64,000 bases of DNA from Adiantum capillus-veneris (taxonomy: Eukaryota; Streptophyta; Polypodiopsida; Polypodiales; Pteridaceae): positions 117,064,043 through 117,128,042 of the forward strand of contig CM043960.1 of assembly GCA_014529385.2 (NCBI GenBank). Reading direction: 5' to 3'. Made by a program: the position numbers and the translations under genes. Of this stretch, positions 23,845-35,461 are shown piece after piece. The notes beneath the pieces were generated by a model. That model saw nothing but the letters and a program-made list of their open reading frames with translations, was not told where the DNA came from and did not search any database. How positions within the stretch are numbered: position 1 is the first letter of the stretch; the number at the start of each line of letters is the position of its first letter.

Positions 23845-24720
23845 ATGGTTTAATAAGGTCCTGACCTTAGGAGGGTAAAATTTGAAAAAATAGGCACAAG
23901 TTATATTGCATTTTTAATTATGGTATATTGTGAAATGAGAATTTTCCTATCAATACAAGAAAATATCCGCCAAGCTTACCAAAAGTTTGTGATTTTCAAC
24001 ATCATGTTCGAGGCTGCTTGCAGTTCTAATAACTTTGTACTTCGCAAAGGCATCATGCAATTGTTAGATTTAATGTTTTCCCCTCCTCCTACATGGGGAA
24101 TCAGCTGGTCACAGTTTTTTGGCGGAATTTTCCTGATTGATGCGGGACAGTTAGAAGGGTTGACACTCAATCTGAAAAGATTCAAGTGGGCAGAAACACT
24201 TCGGACCATCGAAGTTTTCTTTTTCAATGGGACTGAAGATCCAGATCATACCATTATATAGATGGGGTAGAAGTGTCACAAAATCAGTGGGTATTTGATC
24301 AGGTAGCCACAGTAATATACCCAGGTAGGATCAGGCCCATGAGGGTAGGCCCAAAGTTTAGGGGACCAAAAGATGTCATATTTTTTGATCCCCTGTCAGA
24401 CCCACCAGTGGTGAAGAGGATGTTGATTTAGAGAATTACACATTGTATATAGCATGAGTCCATCTTGTACATAGTATGAGTTAGTGTTGTATTAACCTTT
24501 GTATATACCATGATTTTATGACATGCTCGTGTAGTTTAATTGAGAGGGTGATAATGACTGTCAGATTTCTGTTTTCATTGTTTTAAAAGTATATAGATTA
24601 GAGAACTTGCATGACAAAACAAAAGTAGTGTAATCACTAAAGGATTTTCATTAATTACAAACCCAGAGAAATGCAAAAAGTCTCTATACTCCCACTCAGG
24701 AAAAGAAAGTATTGTTAAAA

Positions 24721-25644
24721 CAAGTTCAACTCCCAACTTTCAAGGGAGAAGGAACCAACTTAGAACGTGACGTCAAAGCCTGGCTCGACGCCATGGATGA
24801 TTAGTTCTTAGCAGCACGAACTGCTTAGGAAAATCAGGCAATGTTAGGAATGTTTCGACTCACCAGAGATGCCAAACTCTGGTGGAAACCATACTGTAGA
24901 GATAACCCTTCCATTAGTCCCTCTTGGGAAAGAATGAAGCAGGCAGTTAAAGAAAGATATCTTCCTCCAGCTCACCAAGCTATCAAAATGAATGAATTTT
25001 TCTCCCTCAAACAGTTAGGGCTTACTTTGGAAGAGTACTACACCAAATATGTGTCTTTACGACATTACACCCCACCAATGACTATGGAAAACAGATTGCT
25101 CATTTCTGTCAAGGTCTCAACAAACCTTTAAGTACCCGCTTGGAAGTTATGAGACCCATCGCTATTCAAGATGCTCTTCTAAGAGCTAAACCACTTGCAG
25201 CTGAAGGAAACCCCCCCTGCCAGGAGCTATTACAACTACAATAACTTTAGAGGAAGAGCAAGGGGAAATTATAACCAAGGAAATCAACGGAGGGCAGTGT
25301 CAGCTGCAGCCACTATAGAGCAGACCGTTCCAAATATCAGATGCTATGGATGCAATAGAATGGGACATTACAGGAGTCAATGTCCTGAGGGGAAAAATCC
25401 TCGAGTTTCTACCGGAACCACTCCTCAGACTCAGATAGGACAAGAAAATAATCAAAGAGGTAGAGGCAATAGAGGACGAGGCAGAGGAAGAGGTAGAGGA
25501 GCCAGAGCTTATGTTGCAATAGGAGAGCCTACCTTGCTGGATGAGGAAAATGAAAGAGCTACTCTTTTTGCCGAACCCTGGAGCTCGACAACAGTATGCT
25601 GTCATCCAAACCACTGCAAACAGAGAAGATATTTCTCGGCAGGA
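24721..25644 (+). pseudogene. Gypsy-B gag, truncated by an LTR insertion
   Basis: The frame opens near 24721 with LPTFKGEG and has stops near 24803 and 24830. It is then open from 24841 with the capsid-like region (RLTRDAKLWW, KQAVKERYLPP, LTLEEYYTKY). After a shift near 25130, the frame from 25195 carries one zinc knuckle, CYGCNRMGHYRSQC (CX2CX4HX4C, near 25341), and an Arg/Gly-rich RGRG tail at 25460-25510 that may bind RNA. Sequence is cut at 25645 by the start of the next LTR, so protease and pol are missing here. Confidence 0.75.
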
Positions 25645-26512
25645 TGTTATTTTTTTGTAATTATTCTTTAATTGAGAAAAAACCGTCATTTCACTTTTGT
25701 AAATAGTGGGGCTTGCAGAAGCTTCCAGATTGTATCCCATTTTTGACATTTAGACTGAGTGAATGGTTAAATTGGAACATTAGGGTTTGAGATTTTAAGG
25801 TATTTATACCACTTTTGACCTTAATGCAAGGGACCTTTGTCATTTTATAAGTTTTGTCTATGTGAGTGAAAGTACTCTGTGTACGAGAGAGAGTAAGATT
25901 TTTACCTTGACGCTACGCGCGCACTGGTGGTCGAAATCGAGTGCGGAGAAGTGCAGCATGTTGCCCCCGAAGAGAGCTACATGCCAACACCTACATTACG
26001 GGTGTACGATCTACCTTTGCGAGCTCGATCCACGAGCTATATCTGGTAATTCGGTGAGCATATGTTGTCTGTTTTTGCATTTCATCATATCCACGCGTTT
26101 GCATTGAGTAGACCTACACATTAGGCACTTTAGTTTTTGGAAACGACGACCTGCAAATTTCGACCAGACATTCTACGTGATTTTGCACCTGGTGTTTAGG
26201 GTTGGGGTTTTGGTTCATGGACCTTAGGGAGAGCGACCTATTGGTGTTAATAGGGTTTCCTTCAAGTTCCGTAACGTTTCGAGAACATTTGATGGGTATT
26301 TGGCTCTTGAAAGCGTTGTAGGAAATCTACTCTTATGTACTCCTGAAGGCTGTAGCTTAGATATTGGGTAGAGACCTCTGTAGAAAGTAGACCTCTGTTG
26401 GCACCCTATGCTTGCTTCCACGCGCCTGCGGGTCGAACTTCGTCCTTAGTTGACAAATCTTGTTAGGTGAGTTCTTGTTGTGCTGACGTCCGTCGCGGCG
26501 TATTTGCCAACA
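25645..26512 (+). repeat. 5' LTR of Gypsy-A (868 bp)
   Basis: Begins TGTTA directly inside the gag of Gypsy-B and ends CCAACA immediately before a primer-binding site, giving matching TGTT/AACA ends. The 5 bp before it are CAGGA, the expected target duplication, but I find no second copy in the window. The region near 59490, expected to be the 3' LTR, does not resemble this LTR at its start. The pairing of this LTR with the pol downstream is therefore inferred from order only. Confidence 0.6.
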
Positions 26513-26513
26513 T

Positions 26514-26540
26514 TGGCACCGATGTCGGGGACGAAAACCC
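26514..26540 (+). other. Primer-binding site of Gypsy-A (tRNA-Asp-like)
   Basis: TGGCACCGATGTCGGGGAC resembles the primer site complementary to tRNA-Asp used by plant Tat and Athila Gypsy elements, with a few mismatches. It begins two bases after the LTR end. Confidence 0.6.
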
Positions 26541-27146
26541 TAGGTAGGTGACCGAGACTAGTCCTTGAGGATAGGGATTCTCTGGCTAGCCAGAGTCTTG
26601 TTTTACATTTAGATAGGATCAGAGGGTGGTGGACTCTCTAGGTCTTAGGAGGAGTCTAGGGAGCGAGTGTCTGGCCTAGATCCTTCGACTTAGGTAGACT
26701 CTGGTAGAATTAGATAGTTTTAGGTATTAGTTAAGTTGTGGTGTAGAGAGTAGGTGTTGGAGTGGTAGAGGCGGTGGAAGGATAGCTTGAGAGTCCAGAG
26801 AGGCCAGGAAGCAACGAAGACACCAATATCACCATCTCACATGATGAGTAGGAGTAGGGTAAGTAGGACATCATGATTTATGATCTGGAGCACTTCATGT
26901 ATGTTATAGTTGTTGTTAGGCTCATCAAAGGGTTGTAAAAGACGGAAAAGAGTGTTTAGAAGCTGAAGTGAAGTTCAAACGTTTCTGTGAGTGTTTCTGA
27001 GAGAGCTGCAGAGAATAGGGAGTACTTCTATCAGAAAAAAATTAAATTTTAAGCCAGTAGACATCCTGTGCGTAGGATGTCTAAAGGGTGTTCTCCTGTG
27101 AATTTTGAAAATCTGAGTCGACCAGTGTTTAGAAGGTAGGTTTTAC
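26541..27146 (+). other. Gypsy-A 5' leader, left part
   Basis: No open frame of note. It carries the first copy of the 26-bp palindrome (27058-27083). The homologous leader resumes after the PLE insertion at about 28.9 kb, so the leader is split. Confidence 0.55.
27058..27083. repeat. Leader palindrome, copy 1
   Basis: Near-perfect 26-bp palindrome with left arm TAGACATCCTGTG and right arm CGTAGGATGTCTA. The family consensus arm is TAGACATCCTACG. Confidence 0.85.
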
Positions 27147-27147
27147 C

Positions 27148-28416
27148 CTTTCCTCTATTGTCCTCAATTACCCTCTTCTTCTCGGCAACGAAAGAGCCTT
27201 TATCCTCTCCTCCTTACATGAAAACCCAAAACCCTGCCCCTTCTTTCTTTTACCTAAAATCCACAAACCCATCCTCGTCGGCCGTCCCATCTGCTCATAC
27301 AAAGGCTACATTTTGGAGAACGCCTCTAAATGGCTCCATGCACAACTTTACCCCATTCTTTTGTCCAAAAGTCAGCACTTGAAGGACTCTCACTCTCTGA
27401 TATTAGACCTAGCTTCTACTTCTTTTCCTCCCAACATTATCCTTTTCACCTTTGATGTGGAGTCTTTGTATCCCAGTATCCCCATTAAAGATGGCCTCTT
27501 TGCCCTTAAGCATTCCATTAAGGGTGTCTTCCCTTCCCCTAAGATCCACTTCATTTTGTCCCTAGCCTCTCTTATCCTCAACCACCATTATCTCTCTTTC
27601 AATGGACAATTTTGGCACCAAATTAAGGGCACCGCTATGGGGTCAAACTTTGCGGTTGTTTATGCCTGCCTCTTTCTTTGCTTTTTAGAAGAGGGCATGA
27701 ATCTCCTTTCTTCCCCTTCCCTTCTCTACTTCAAGAGATTTGTAGATGATGCCTTTGGAGTATGGGACGGTCCGCTCTCTAGCCTAAACAAGCTCCTCCA
27801 AAAGTATGGATATCCTCTCCAAGAACATATCAAAATCTCCGTTACGACATCCTCGCAAGAAGCTTGTATTCTAGATATTCATTTCTTCAAGGGACCCTCT
27901 TTTGGTGCTTATGGATTCTTAGATACCCATTGCTACCAAAAAAGCCTTAATTCCTACAACTACATCCCTTGGCAATCTTGGCACCCTACACACCAAAAGA
28001 TCGCTTTTATTCTCTCAAATCTTAGGAGATACATTATTAGAGAAAGCTCCCTTTCAGGCTTTATCTCCATTCGTAACCTCTTTTTTGCTAGGCTAAGAAC
28101 AAAGGGTTATCCCTCTCCCCTCTTGGAAGCTTGCTTCCTATACCTTTCCTGCAACCTGAGACCCTCTCTCCTCCAATCTGTGTCCAAAACCAAACCCGCT
28201 CCAACCATCATCAAAATTCCTTTCTCACCTCTAATACGCCATCTCAGTTTGTCCCGTTCCATTATCAAACCCCTCACTAAACTTCTTAAATCCAACACCG
28301 AACTCGCACATTTACCTAAACCTTTGATATGTTGGACTAATGCACCCAATCTTGGCACTTTGCTCTCTAAACCCTCCCCCCATAAAAAAGAAGTTCCACC
28401 TTCCATTTTTGACTAA
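27148..28416 (+). pseudogene. Penelope-like RT, 5'-truncated copy
   Basis: Copy A of the RT at 35462-37429, starting at what would be about residue 233. It keeps the finger-palm motifs (LPKIHKP, TFDVESLYPSIP, GTAMGSNFA, RFVDDAFGVW) and the thumb, and is open to TAA at 28414-28416. The N-terminal third is missing, so it is not functional. Typical 5' truncation on insertion would explain this. The 3' untranslated part continues to roughly 28.9 kb. Confidence 0.88.
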
Positions 28417-28898
28417 GCCCTGCCTCAGCTTACTTCGTTAATCTTTGACCTCTTGGTCATGTGCAACCCCTCTAAATTACTACACCCATTTCCTAGACAG
28501 AGTCAACATACTTGGATTTTTTCCTTTTTTGTACATGTTTTACCACTCTCTCCCTTTCCCTCCCTTTTTTGTATGGTACCCACTTAAAGAGTGGTCACAA
28601 TCTCTCCTTCAATGGGTACTACCCCTCTTTAATACAGTACCTGATGTAGTTTTTGTTGAAGCCACACCTCACTATATATACCCCCTCCATAACCTCCTAT
28701 TGTTTACATCACTGAAGAGCTTATTAAGCGAAACACGTTTGGTGTATACATGCCTTTGCTTCTACAAACCCACCCCCCCGCCCATCTCTTAGTCTCTATC
28801 TTCTCTTGCAAGTTTCGCTCGCTTTGATTTCTTTTTATTGCATTATTTTAAGACCAAAACCATAGGATGGCTGCATGGGCATGATCTACATGATTTAT
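28417..28898 (+). other. PLE 3' untranslated region, copy A
   Basis: No GIY-YIG endonuclease coding is visible in any frame after the RT stop. The right end is estimated: if palindromes in the leader were about 285 bp apart before insertion, the PLE would end near 28898. A short frame (28445-28792) has no recognised domain. Confidence 0.4.
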
Positions 28899-29094
28899 TG
28901 AGTGCAGGAGAAAGGTTTCATCTCAACTGGGTGAGAAAATTGGGTTTTAAGCAGACTTTAGCATTTTTGACTGAAAAGGGCTAGGATAGCTAAAATTGGG
29001 GTCTTTTGAAATCCAAACTAAAATCTAAGTATAGCACTGGGTTTCTGACATCAAGGGGAAGCTGTGGCTCAAGTTTGGGGTCAAACAGATCATT

Positions 29095-29120
29095 TAGACA
29101 TCCTACGCGTAGGATGTGTT
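29095..29120. repeat. Leader palindrome, copy 2
   Basis: Left arm TAGACATCCTACG is perfect; the right arm has two mismatches at its outer end. Repeated at 38108. Confidence 0.85.
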
Positions 29121-29221
29121 CTGTGTGATTTAGCTCTCCAAATCCAACTTTGAGCATACCAAAGTGATCAGCACCTTAAGACGAGTCTGTGGAACTTGCA
29201 TTTGAAGCAATTTTGAGCAGT

Positions 29222-29247
29222 TAGACATACTATGTGTAGGATGTCTA
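29222..29247. repeat. Leader palindrome, copy 3
   Basis: TAGACATACTATG followed by TGTAGGATGTCTA: outer arms conserved, centre degenerate. Repeated at 38235. Confidence 0.8.
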
Positions 29248-29495
29248 TTGCATAAAATTGAAGTCAAAAATTGACTGTAGACATAGCAGGGTGTTGTATA
29301 GCCTGAGGCAAGCCTCCTAGTCAATTTTGGTCCAAATTGGAGTTGATTTGATTGGTCAAACCAACATCAGGCTGCTGGAACAGATTTCTTATCAATTGAC
29401 CAGCTTATAGGTGTCCAAATCAAAAAGTAAAAACAGTTGTGGACTCAGCACATCAAGGGAATCTATAGTGCAAAATCTAGCCAAAACAAAGCAGG

Positions 29496-29521
29496 TAGAC
29501 ATCCTACGCGTAGGATGTCTA
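29496..29521. repeat. Leader palindrome, copy 4
   Basis: Perfect 26-bp palindrome with arm TAGACATCCTACG. Repeated at 38509. The preceding 50 bases resemble those before the copy at 61878. Confidence 0.9.
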
Positions 29522-29932
29522 CAGGGGCTTAGTGAAGTGAAAAGCTGACTGTGGACATAGAGTCATGTTCCAATTGACTTAAGAGTTCCAAAACTTCTTT
29601 TAGAAGTGAAATTGGACCTTGTTCGACCTTTTGACGGAGCAAAGACGGAATTAAGACTTTCCCTGTAAACTGACTAACATTCGAGTGAAGTACAGTTCCA
29701 GATTAACAAACCTAACAAAAAAACATCCGAAGCGTATAAAATATAGTAGTGGTTGAGGTTAACCCTCCAGTTATACCAATCATTACTATGACCACCTCTA
29801 GCGATTAAATGCTTTGATTCAATTGCCGAAATTAAACGCTTGTGTACAGGTATATTCAGCGGCGGCAAGGCAAGAAGTTGTGCAGAAACTGATCCTTTGC
29901 CAGGTGAGTGGTTGGATTTGTGATAAATTGCA

Positions 29933-31020
29933 TTGCTAAGTTTGATGAATTTAAGATCAAGAAGACACATTCTTAGAGATCAAAAAGTGGCAGGTGATCA
30001 AGGTAGCTTAGTGTCCACCAAGGAGAGTGTAACTCAGGCAAGGCTAGATCCATTAGCACCGATCATTGAGGAGGGTAGTGATACTGACACTTCATCAGAT
30101 AAGTCTTTCTTCATGATGGGTGGTCAACTGCCAGGAGGTTTCTCCGATGAAGGACCAATGCTAGGAGGAAGTACCTCCCAAAACACTTTGAACGATGCCA
30201 AGTTCACTATAATCTTCTTAGAAGGAACAAAATCTAGGGGAGCCCTAGTTTATTCTGACTATCGCAAGGACGCAAGTGTATTTGTATAGAAGAAAGACCT
30301 GCTCAAAGACTGGAGATAATTCTAGTCTATGATGATGGAGATAGATTCCGAGACGAAAAGGGGAACCACTATCTGATAGTTAGTAACCCTGAGGATTACA
30401 ACAGATATGGAGATAACGTGGCAAGAGGAAAAACGGTTTCAGAAACTCAAGAACCGCCTCCAAAAATTGATCGACCTGGAGCTCTTTTTATGTATGATAA
30501 ACAAACAACCAGGGTCTCTACCTATAATGAGAATGTGGGAACTTACAAGCATGAGAGCGAGGGAGTAGTCTCTTATTTTTGATGCAAAGAACCCTACCCA
30601 AATGAATTAAGCGAAGACAAGGTTCTTTACTTATTCTCTTATGAAATTGCTATGAGGAAGGATATCATTTTTGTTTTGATAGGTACAGACGAGAATACAA
30701 ATGTATTCTCCCAGAGGAGGTAGAAAAGGCAACAGTTCCAAAAACATCAACATATGCCCCCGAAGAAGTGCCAAGGTTCACCTATACCCCTAGCAAGTCA
30801 ACAAATCCATTTTCAGAAGAGTACAATGTGACCTCACATTCTAACCAACAACAAACTTTCAACTACCAGAACCAACAAGCAACCCAACCATCATCACAGG
30901 CATGGCTTCGACAAAGTGCAACATTAGAACAAGACCGAAACCGAGATGGTTATCGAGCCGCACGAGGGCTAAGAGATTTACAAGAACCACCACCTTGCTT
31001 GCCTCAAATTCTTCAATGGG
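29933..31020 (+). pseudogene. Gypsy-A ORF1, copy A (frameshifted)
   Basis: Same protein as copy B at 38946. A 2-bp insertion near 30266 ends the first frame at 30289. An in-frame TGA replaces an Arg codon (CGA) near 30581, and a further shift occurs near 30690. It is not translatable as a whole. No known domain is recognised; see copy B for the description. Confidence 0.7.
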
Positions 31021-32380
31021 AGGTAAGATCTCATTTTTCTCTTTTCTCATGCTATTTATTTGGTGGCTCACCCTGTTAGCTTCGTTGGCATCACGGATTT
31101 GCTTCCGCAGGTCATCTAGACCGTTACAATCCTTACCCATTTCTACCAATGTTTTAAGTTGGAAACCATCAATTGTCTTATCTGTTGTATTTGGCACTAT
31201 GGTTGCCGCAGTGTGTGAGCTTAGACTAGCTAGATCCTCTAACCATCCTAATCTATCCTTTGTGTGTTTTAACTCCTCAGATAGAGCCATTTTCTCTCGT
31301 TCTCTCCTGGCTTTTATACGCGCCTTTCTAGCTTTCCAAGTTCTTCTCTGATTTTTCATTTCTGCACTTGGGGAATTGGTCTTTGGCTCTTCAATTATGG
31401 GTTCATTTGTCATTCTTTGAGCTTGGGCTCGTGTCACTGCCTGAATAGGTATTACTGTTTTGTTTTCTGACCCTCCACTGGAAGGCACTGCTTCCAGCAT
31501 GTTCAAGGTAGTTTTTGCTCCTTTGCTCATGTTCTTAGGGCAATCATGAATCATGTTCTTAGGGCAATCATGTTCTTAGGGCAATCATGAATCAAATGAG
31601 TAATTCCACACTCGGTGCAATATGCGTTGACTCTAATGATTTCATCATGAGGACAGTCTCTTAGCCAATGGTCTCCACCACACTTGTAGCAGGGTCCCTT
31701 AGGCTGTTGAGGTGCTCCTTGAGCTCCTCTTTGTTGGTATGCATGTCTCTGCCCACCCATGCCTCCGTTGGCTATGAACAACAGTGTTCATTCATCCAAG
31801 CTATATCTTCCTTCTCTTACTGCTTGTGCAGTTGTTGGTGGTCCTGTACTTCCCATCATGATCAAAGTTCTGGCGTTGGGGGTTCTTCCGATGGATAATA
31901 GACAGGATTTGTAGCATATCCATTGGAATCTTTGTAATATGCATGCATAGGTACCAAAGCCTTCTCTTCTGGTTCATTTATTGTTGGTGTGTATCTTATG
32001 CCGACTGGTCGTAATCCTGGTAGGGGTGGTTGTTGCCCCAATACTGGTTGTGGTCTTTCTACACCTACAGGTCCTGGTAGGTTGCCTGCTTGATACCTAG
32101 GCATTGGTGGAAGTTGAGGAGATGCTACCTGAGCCTGGGGAGCATAAGGTCGCTCTCTCATATATCCCTTGTTATAATAACATTCCTCTGTCACATGGTT
32201 TGTCCATTTTTGTTCAATAGCACACCACTTTGGCTGTTTAGCCTGAGGTTTGGTATACATATTAATCTTTTTTAGTACTTTCTCTACAAGCTGCTCATGG
32301 CTTACAGCTACTTATCCTTTCGGTGTTGTCTTAGCGGAATTGCTTCCACTTTGTTGTGAGGATGAATCGTCATCAAGATC
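31021..32380 (-). pseudogene. Gypsy-A gag, inverted, copy A (partial)
   Basis: Minus-strand gag C-terminal part: zinc-knuckle region near 31600-31700, then the helical charged tail ending at 31021. The 41-bp insertion at about 31554 disrupts the second knuckle frame. The segment stops at 32380, losing the capsid-like domain that copy B retains. Confidence 0.8.
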
Positions 32381-32424
32381 TCTTTTCCGCACTTCTCTCA
32401 TTCTCCCCGTCATGTTACTTCCCT

Positions 32425-32425
<1 letters not shown>

Positions 32426-32461
<36 letters not shown>
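32426..32461 (+). repeat. Poly-C tract (36 C)
   Basis: Thirty-six consecutive C residues, 45 bp to the right of the end of duplication copy A. Confidence 0.95.
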
Positions 32462-32463
<2 letters not shown>

Positions 32464-33811
32464 GGGTCCGCGGCCTCCCTCCCTTTCCTCAACCCTTTCC
32501 CTCACCGGCAGGAACCCACCTCAAATGTAAGCCTTTAACTTTGGAATAAAAGCCTTTTCCTTTACCTTTGGCTTCTAAAAGTCTTTTACCTTTGGCTTCT
32601 TAAAGTCTTCTGGTTTTAAGCTTGACTTTAGACTTTGGCTTTTAAAGTCTTTGGACTTTAAGCTTTGCCTTAGGCGTTTGGCTTTTTAAAAATCTTGTGG
32701 TTTTAAGCTTTGCCCCATTGTTTAAAGCCTTGATACTTCTCCAAAACCAAAAAAAATTGTGTAGCAGAGCCTCGAGCTCTCCCCTGCGCCAGAAACCCGT
32801 TTAGGAACCTGTTTCGTCCTTCACTTCCAACAGAAATTTTTGTGCCCTGACTTTTGCTCGCCTCAAGGAGCTCACCTTAACTCATGTTTACAGACATGCT
32901 CGCCCCTGCTCTCCTTTTTCGACATTACTTCCATCCCGCACCATCTCCAGCAACTCCATCTCCACCATTCCCCCTTTCACTCAGCGCACCTTTTCCCCCC
33001 ATAGCTAATTACATCCCACTTGCCTCCCACACCTCCTACAGTGCCCCTACTGCCTTCACTTGCAAACAACCTACTGCCTTCACTTGCAAACAACATACAC
33101 TACCCTAAGGAGTCATCTGCCCGACGAGCATCTTGCGGGTGCAGGCTCCTCCCCAACATCTCGGACAGGCTATCTCAAGGCGGCGGCAACCACTTCTCTC
33201 AAGGCGGCGGCAACTTTCACCTTTCGGCATCTCCCCGCTTCCGGTGTAAAGCCATCACCCGATTTTCTCGGCAACTTCGACAGCGGCTCCTCGTGCTTCT
33301 CCAGCTTTTCTGCCTACCAAGTTTCTAGTATTTCTCCACGGCGCAGGCGCAATAGCTCCATCTGCATGGCTCTAATGCTATAATGCGCCTGTCTCGAGCG
33401 GCTGCAAGTAACAGGTGAATAGGAGAAACTGCAAAAACGCTGTCGCGACTGCCGTTTTGCTTCCCTTGCAGTCGTCCCAGCCTTCAACACGGGTTTTGCT
33501 GCGCGCTTATAACCTCGCAATTACGGCCGCTTCTTTTCCTGCATGGCTTCATAATTAAAGCCGGCTGCGTCATCGACAGTGATAAGTTGGCGGTAAACTT
33601 CAGCCCGTTTAAAACCTTGTTCCTCCTCGCCAGCGAGAGTGATCTTCGAACCTCTCGGGTGGAGGTCATAGCCCAACACCAGTGCTGATCATCTTCAAGT
33701 GTCTGCCCGTGTGGCGGGACCCAGTGTGTCTTGAAGCAGTGGCAGTGGCTAGGTGTGTTTACCTTCGCTTTGTGGGTTAGGGAGTTGCTCTCACCATTAA
33801 CCCCTTTTTGT
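32462..33811 (+). other. Non-coding stretch between duplication copy A and the PLE
   Basis: 32540-32720 has degenerate tandem copies of a TTTGGCTTTTAAAGTCTT-like word. 32880-33330 is C-rich with short overlapping frames (a CTGCCTTCACTTGCAAACAA word is doubled at 33048-33090, and GGCGGCGGCAAC is doubled near 33180). I cannot find the 5' end of the PLE; it probably lies in 32.9-33.8 kb. Confidence 0.4.
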
Positions 33812-35432
33812 ATGGCAACTTCGGCACCCTCTTCGTCGACAAACGGGGGATCTTTTCCCACCCCTATGGCATTAGAAGGTACTTCTTCGGTCCTTGCTCC
33901 GGCCCCTTCCATTACGGCACCTCCGACTTCCAATTTGGCAATCCACCCCCCAATTCCTCTAACATCATCGTCCGCTTCCTCGGCCCTTGTAATTCCTTTA
34001 AAACCCATCACCCCTCCCGTAGTAATCCTACGTTTCCCGGCTTTACTACAGCGGCAAAACTCATCACTATACCTTCTCCAACGGCAACCTTTTCCACTTC
34101 CTCTAAAAAAACCCTGTTTAGCTCGGAAGAAATCCGCGGCCTCACCGCCAACCTACCTCTTGAGGATCTTGAACAACTTTCCCTTCCCGTGACTAAAAAC
34201 CTCGGCATCGCTAACCCCTCCCGTCACCTCGGCCTCACCAACTCTCCTCAAACCAAACTTGGTAGCATGATCTCCAATAACACTCAAGGAGGCATCCTCA
34301 CTAATCCTCCCCTTGCCTTCCCTTCTCTTTTGGCTCTCTTCCCGCAAGCTCTTCTTCCCTTGCGGGAGTTTCCTCTCCTTTTTCTCCCATTCTACCCGCA
34401 ATCGAAAAGCCCTTGGAGTTTAGTAAGATTGTTTCCCTTTCTTTAGTGGAGTTTAAAGCACTCAACCACAAGCTTAGTAAATCCAAATCGCACGTTTCTC
34501 ATTTGAAAAACCTCCATTCTTTGCAAAAAGCACCACATAGCCTTTGTATGAAGCCGCCTCGCCTTACCATAGAAGACTCTCAAGCTCAGGCACTCTTAAG
34601 AGCCAAGCTTAACGCCCTCAATATCCAATTCCAATTGGATTGCACTAAAGCATACATCCAAGCCCAAGATTTGCTTGTCAATAACCTCCAAAAATCTTTT
34701 GATGAGTACCGCGATCTTGTGGAAGAAAGGTTGGCGGACCTCACCAAAAAGCTGGCACCCATCTCTTTCCCAAGAGTGTAACCCGCGACTTGGGCAAATC
34801 AACTCTTGCTTTGGAAGCAATCCTCCCTCAACGATTTTGATGCACATCTTCAAAATGAAATTCTCCAAGCCCATTTAGCCTCCTCCTTAAGCATAGCGAC
34901 ACACAATGCTAGGAAGAGAACCCAATCCTCCATCTTGGAAGAAGTGGAGTCGTTACCAAAGGAGGAAACGGTGGGAGAATTGGTGCTTCATGAGGTCACA
35001 ACACAAATGAAAAAGCTTCTTTCACCCCCCCGAAAGAAGCCCGCTAACAACTCCCTCCGCTCAAACCACTACAAACCCTCTCCGCCAAAGGTAAACTCAC
35101 ATGGAAATACCTCTCGCCAAACCTTCAAAAAGCCCTCCCCTTTGATTGGAGTCCCCCATGAAAACCTTGCCCATCAACCTTTTAAAAGACCTAAAATCTC
35201 GCCTCCTTTGGGCCACCCCTGCTCTTCTTCCCCCTCTTACAATCCTCCCATTTTAAGCACTCCAAATAACTCCTTCCCATCTTCATCCTCATCCAACATC
35301 ATGCCCTTACCCTCTCTACTCAAAACCCCCAATTATCCCCTCAACTCTCCCACACCACAATCCAAGCCCCTCCACCCTAAGCACAGTTTGCCTAGAACTT
35401 CAAAAAACTTGCAACGGAGGAGAGTGCAGTAG
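33812..35432 (+). pseudogene. PLE ORF1 (coiled-coil protein)
   Basis: A plausible start is ATG 33812 (MATSAPSSSTNGG). The Ser/Pro-rich N-terminal region shifts frame at least twice. At 34413-34781 it becomes a charged helical segment (about residues 200-320), with SLVEFKALNHKLSKSKSHV and QDLLVNNLQKSFDEYRDLVE likely forming a coiled coil. One in-frame TAA at 34779-34781 interrupts it. The frame resumes to 35432 with a Lys/Pro/Ser-rich tail (SPPRKKPANN) that could bind nucleic acid. The position directly before the RT matches an ORF1 as seen in some PLEs. I recognise no named domain. Confidence 0.55.
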
Positions 35433-35461
35433 GGAAGGAGCACCCTACCACTTGGGTCCAT

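Larger units (their letters stand above)
27147..32380 (+). repeat. Large direct duplication, copy A (5234 bp)
   Basis: Nearly identical to 36160-41350. Visible differences are a handful of substitutions, a 2-bp insertion near 30266 that frameshifts ORF1, and a 41-bp insertion at about 31554 made by tandem copying of an ATGTTCTTAGGGCAATC word. It includes the PLE 3' half, the Gypsy-A leader, ORF1 and part of inverted gag. Left junction in CCTTTCCTCT, right junction at AAGATC. Confidence 0.95.

Noticed and set aside
26190..26215. TTTAGGG-like words considered as telomeric repeat near the PLE
   Set aside because: A single imperfect occurrence inside the Gypsy-A LTR, not a tandem array.
28600..28700. 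CTGATG-containing sequence considered as a hammerhead ribozyme in the PLE
   Set aside because: The core would need CTGANGA and a paired GAAA; here it reads CTGATGTAG and no stems fit.
28445..28792. Possible GIY-YIG endonuclease after the PLE RT (also 37458-37805)
   Set aside because: No GIY or YIG motif, nor the conserved Arg/Glu/Asn pattern, in any frame before the Gypsy leader resumes.
27058..29521. Spaced palindromes considered as a CRISPR array
   Set aside because: Only four copies, irregular spacing, spacers are homologous leader sequence, no cas genes and a plant genome context.
29674..29970. Minus-strand 98-codon frame, also at 38687-38983
   Set aside because: Its presence in both places is explained by the large duplication; no domain, and it lies in the leader antisense to the ORF1 start.
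32250..32549. Proline-rich frames around the poly-C tract
   Set aside because: Poly-C gives poly-Pro; the frame has no other support.
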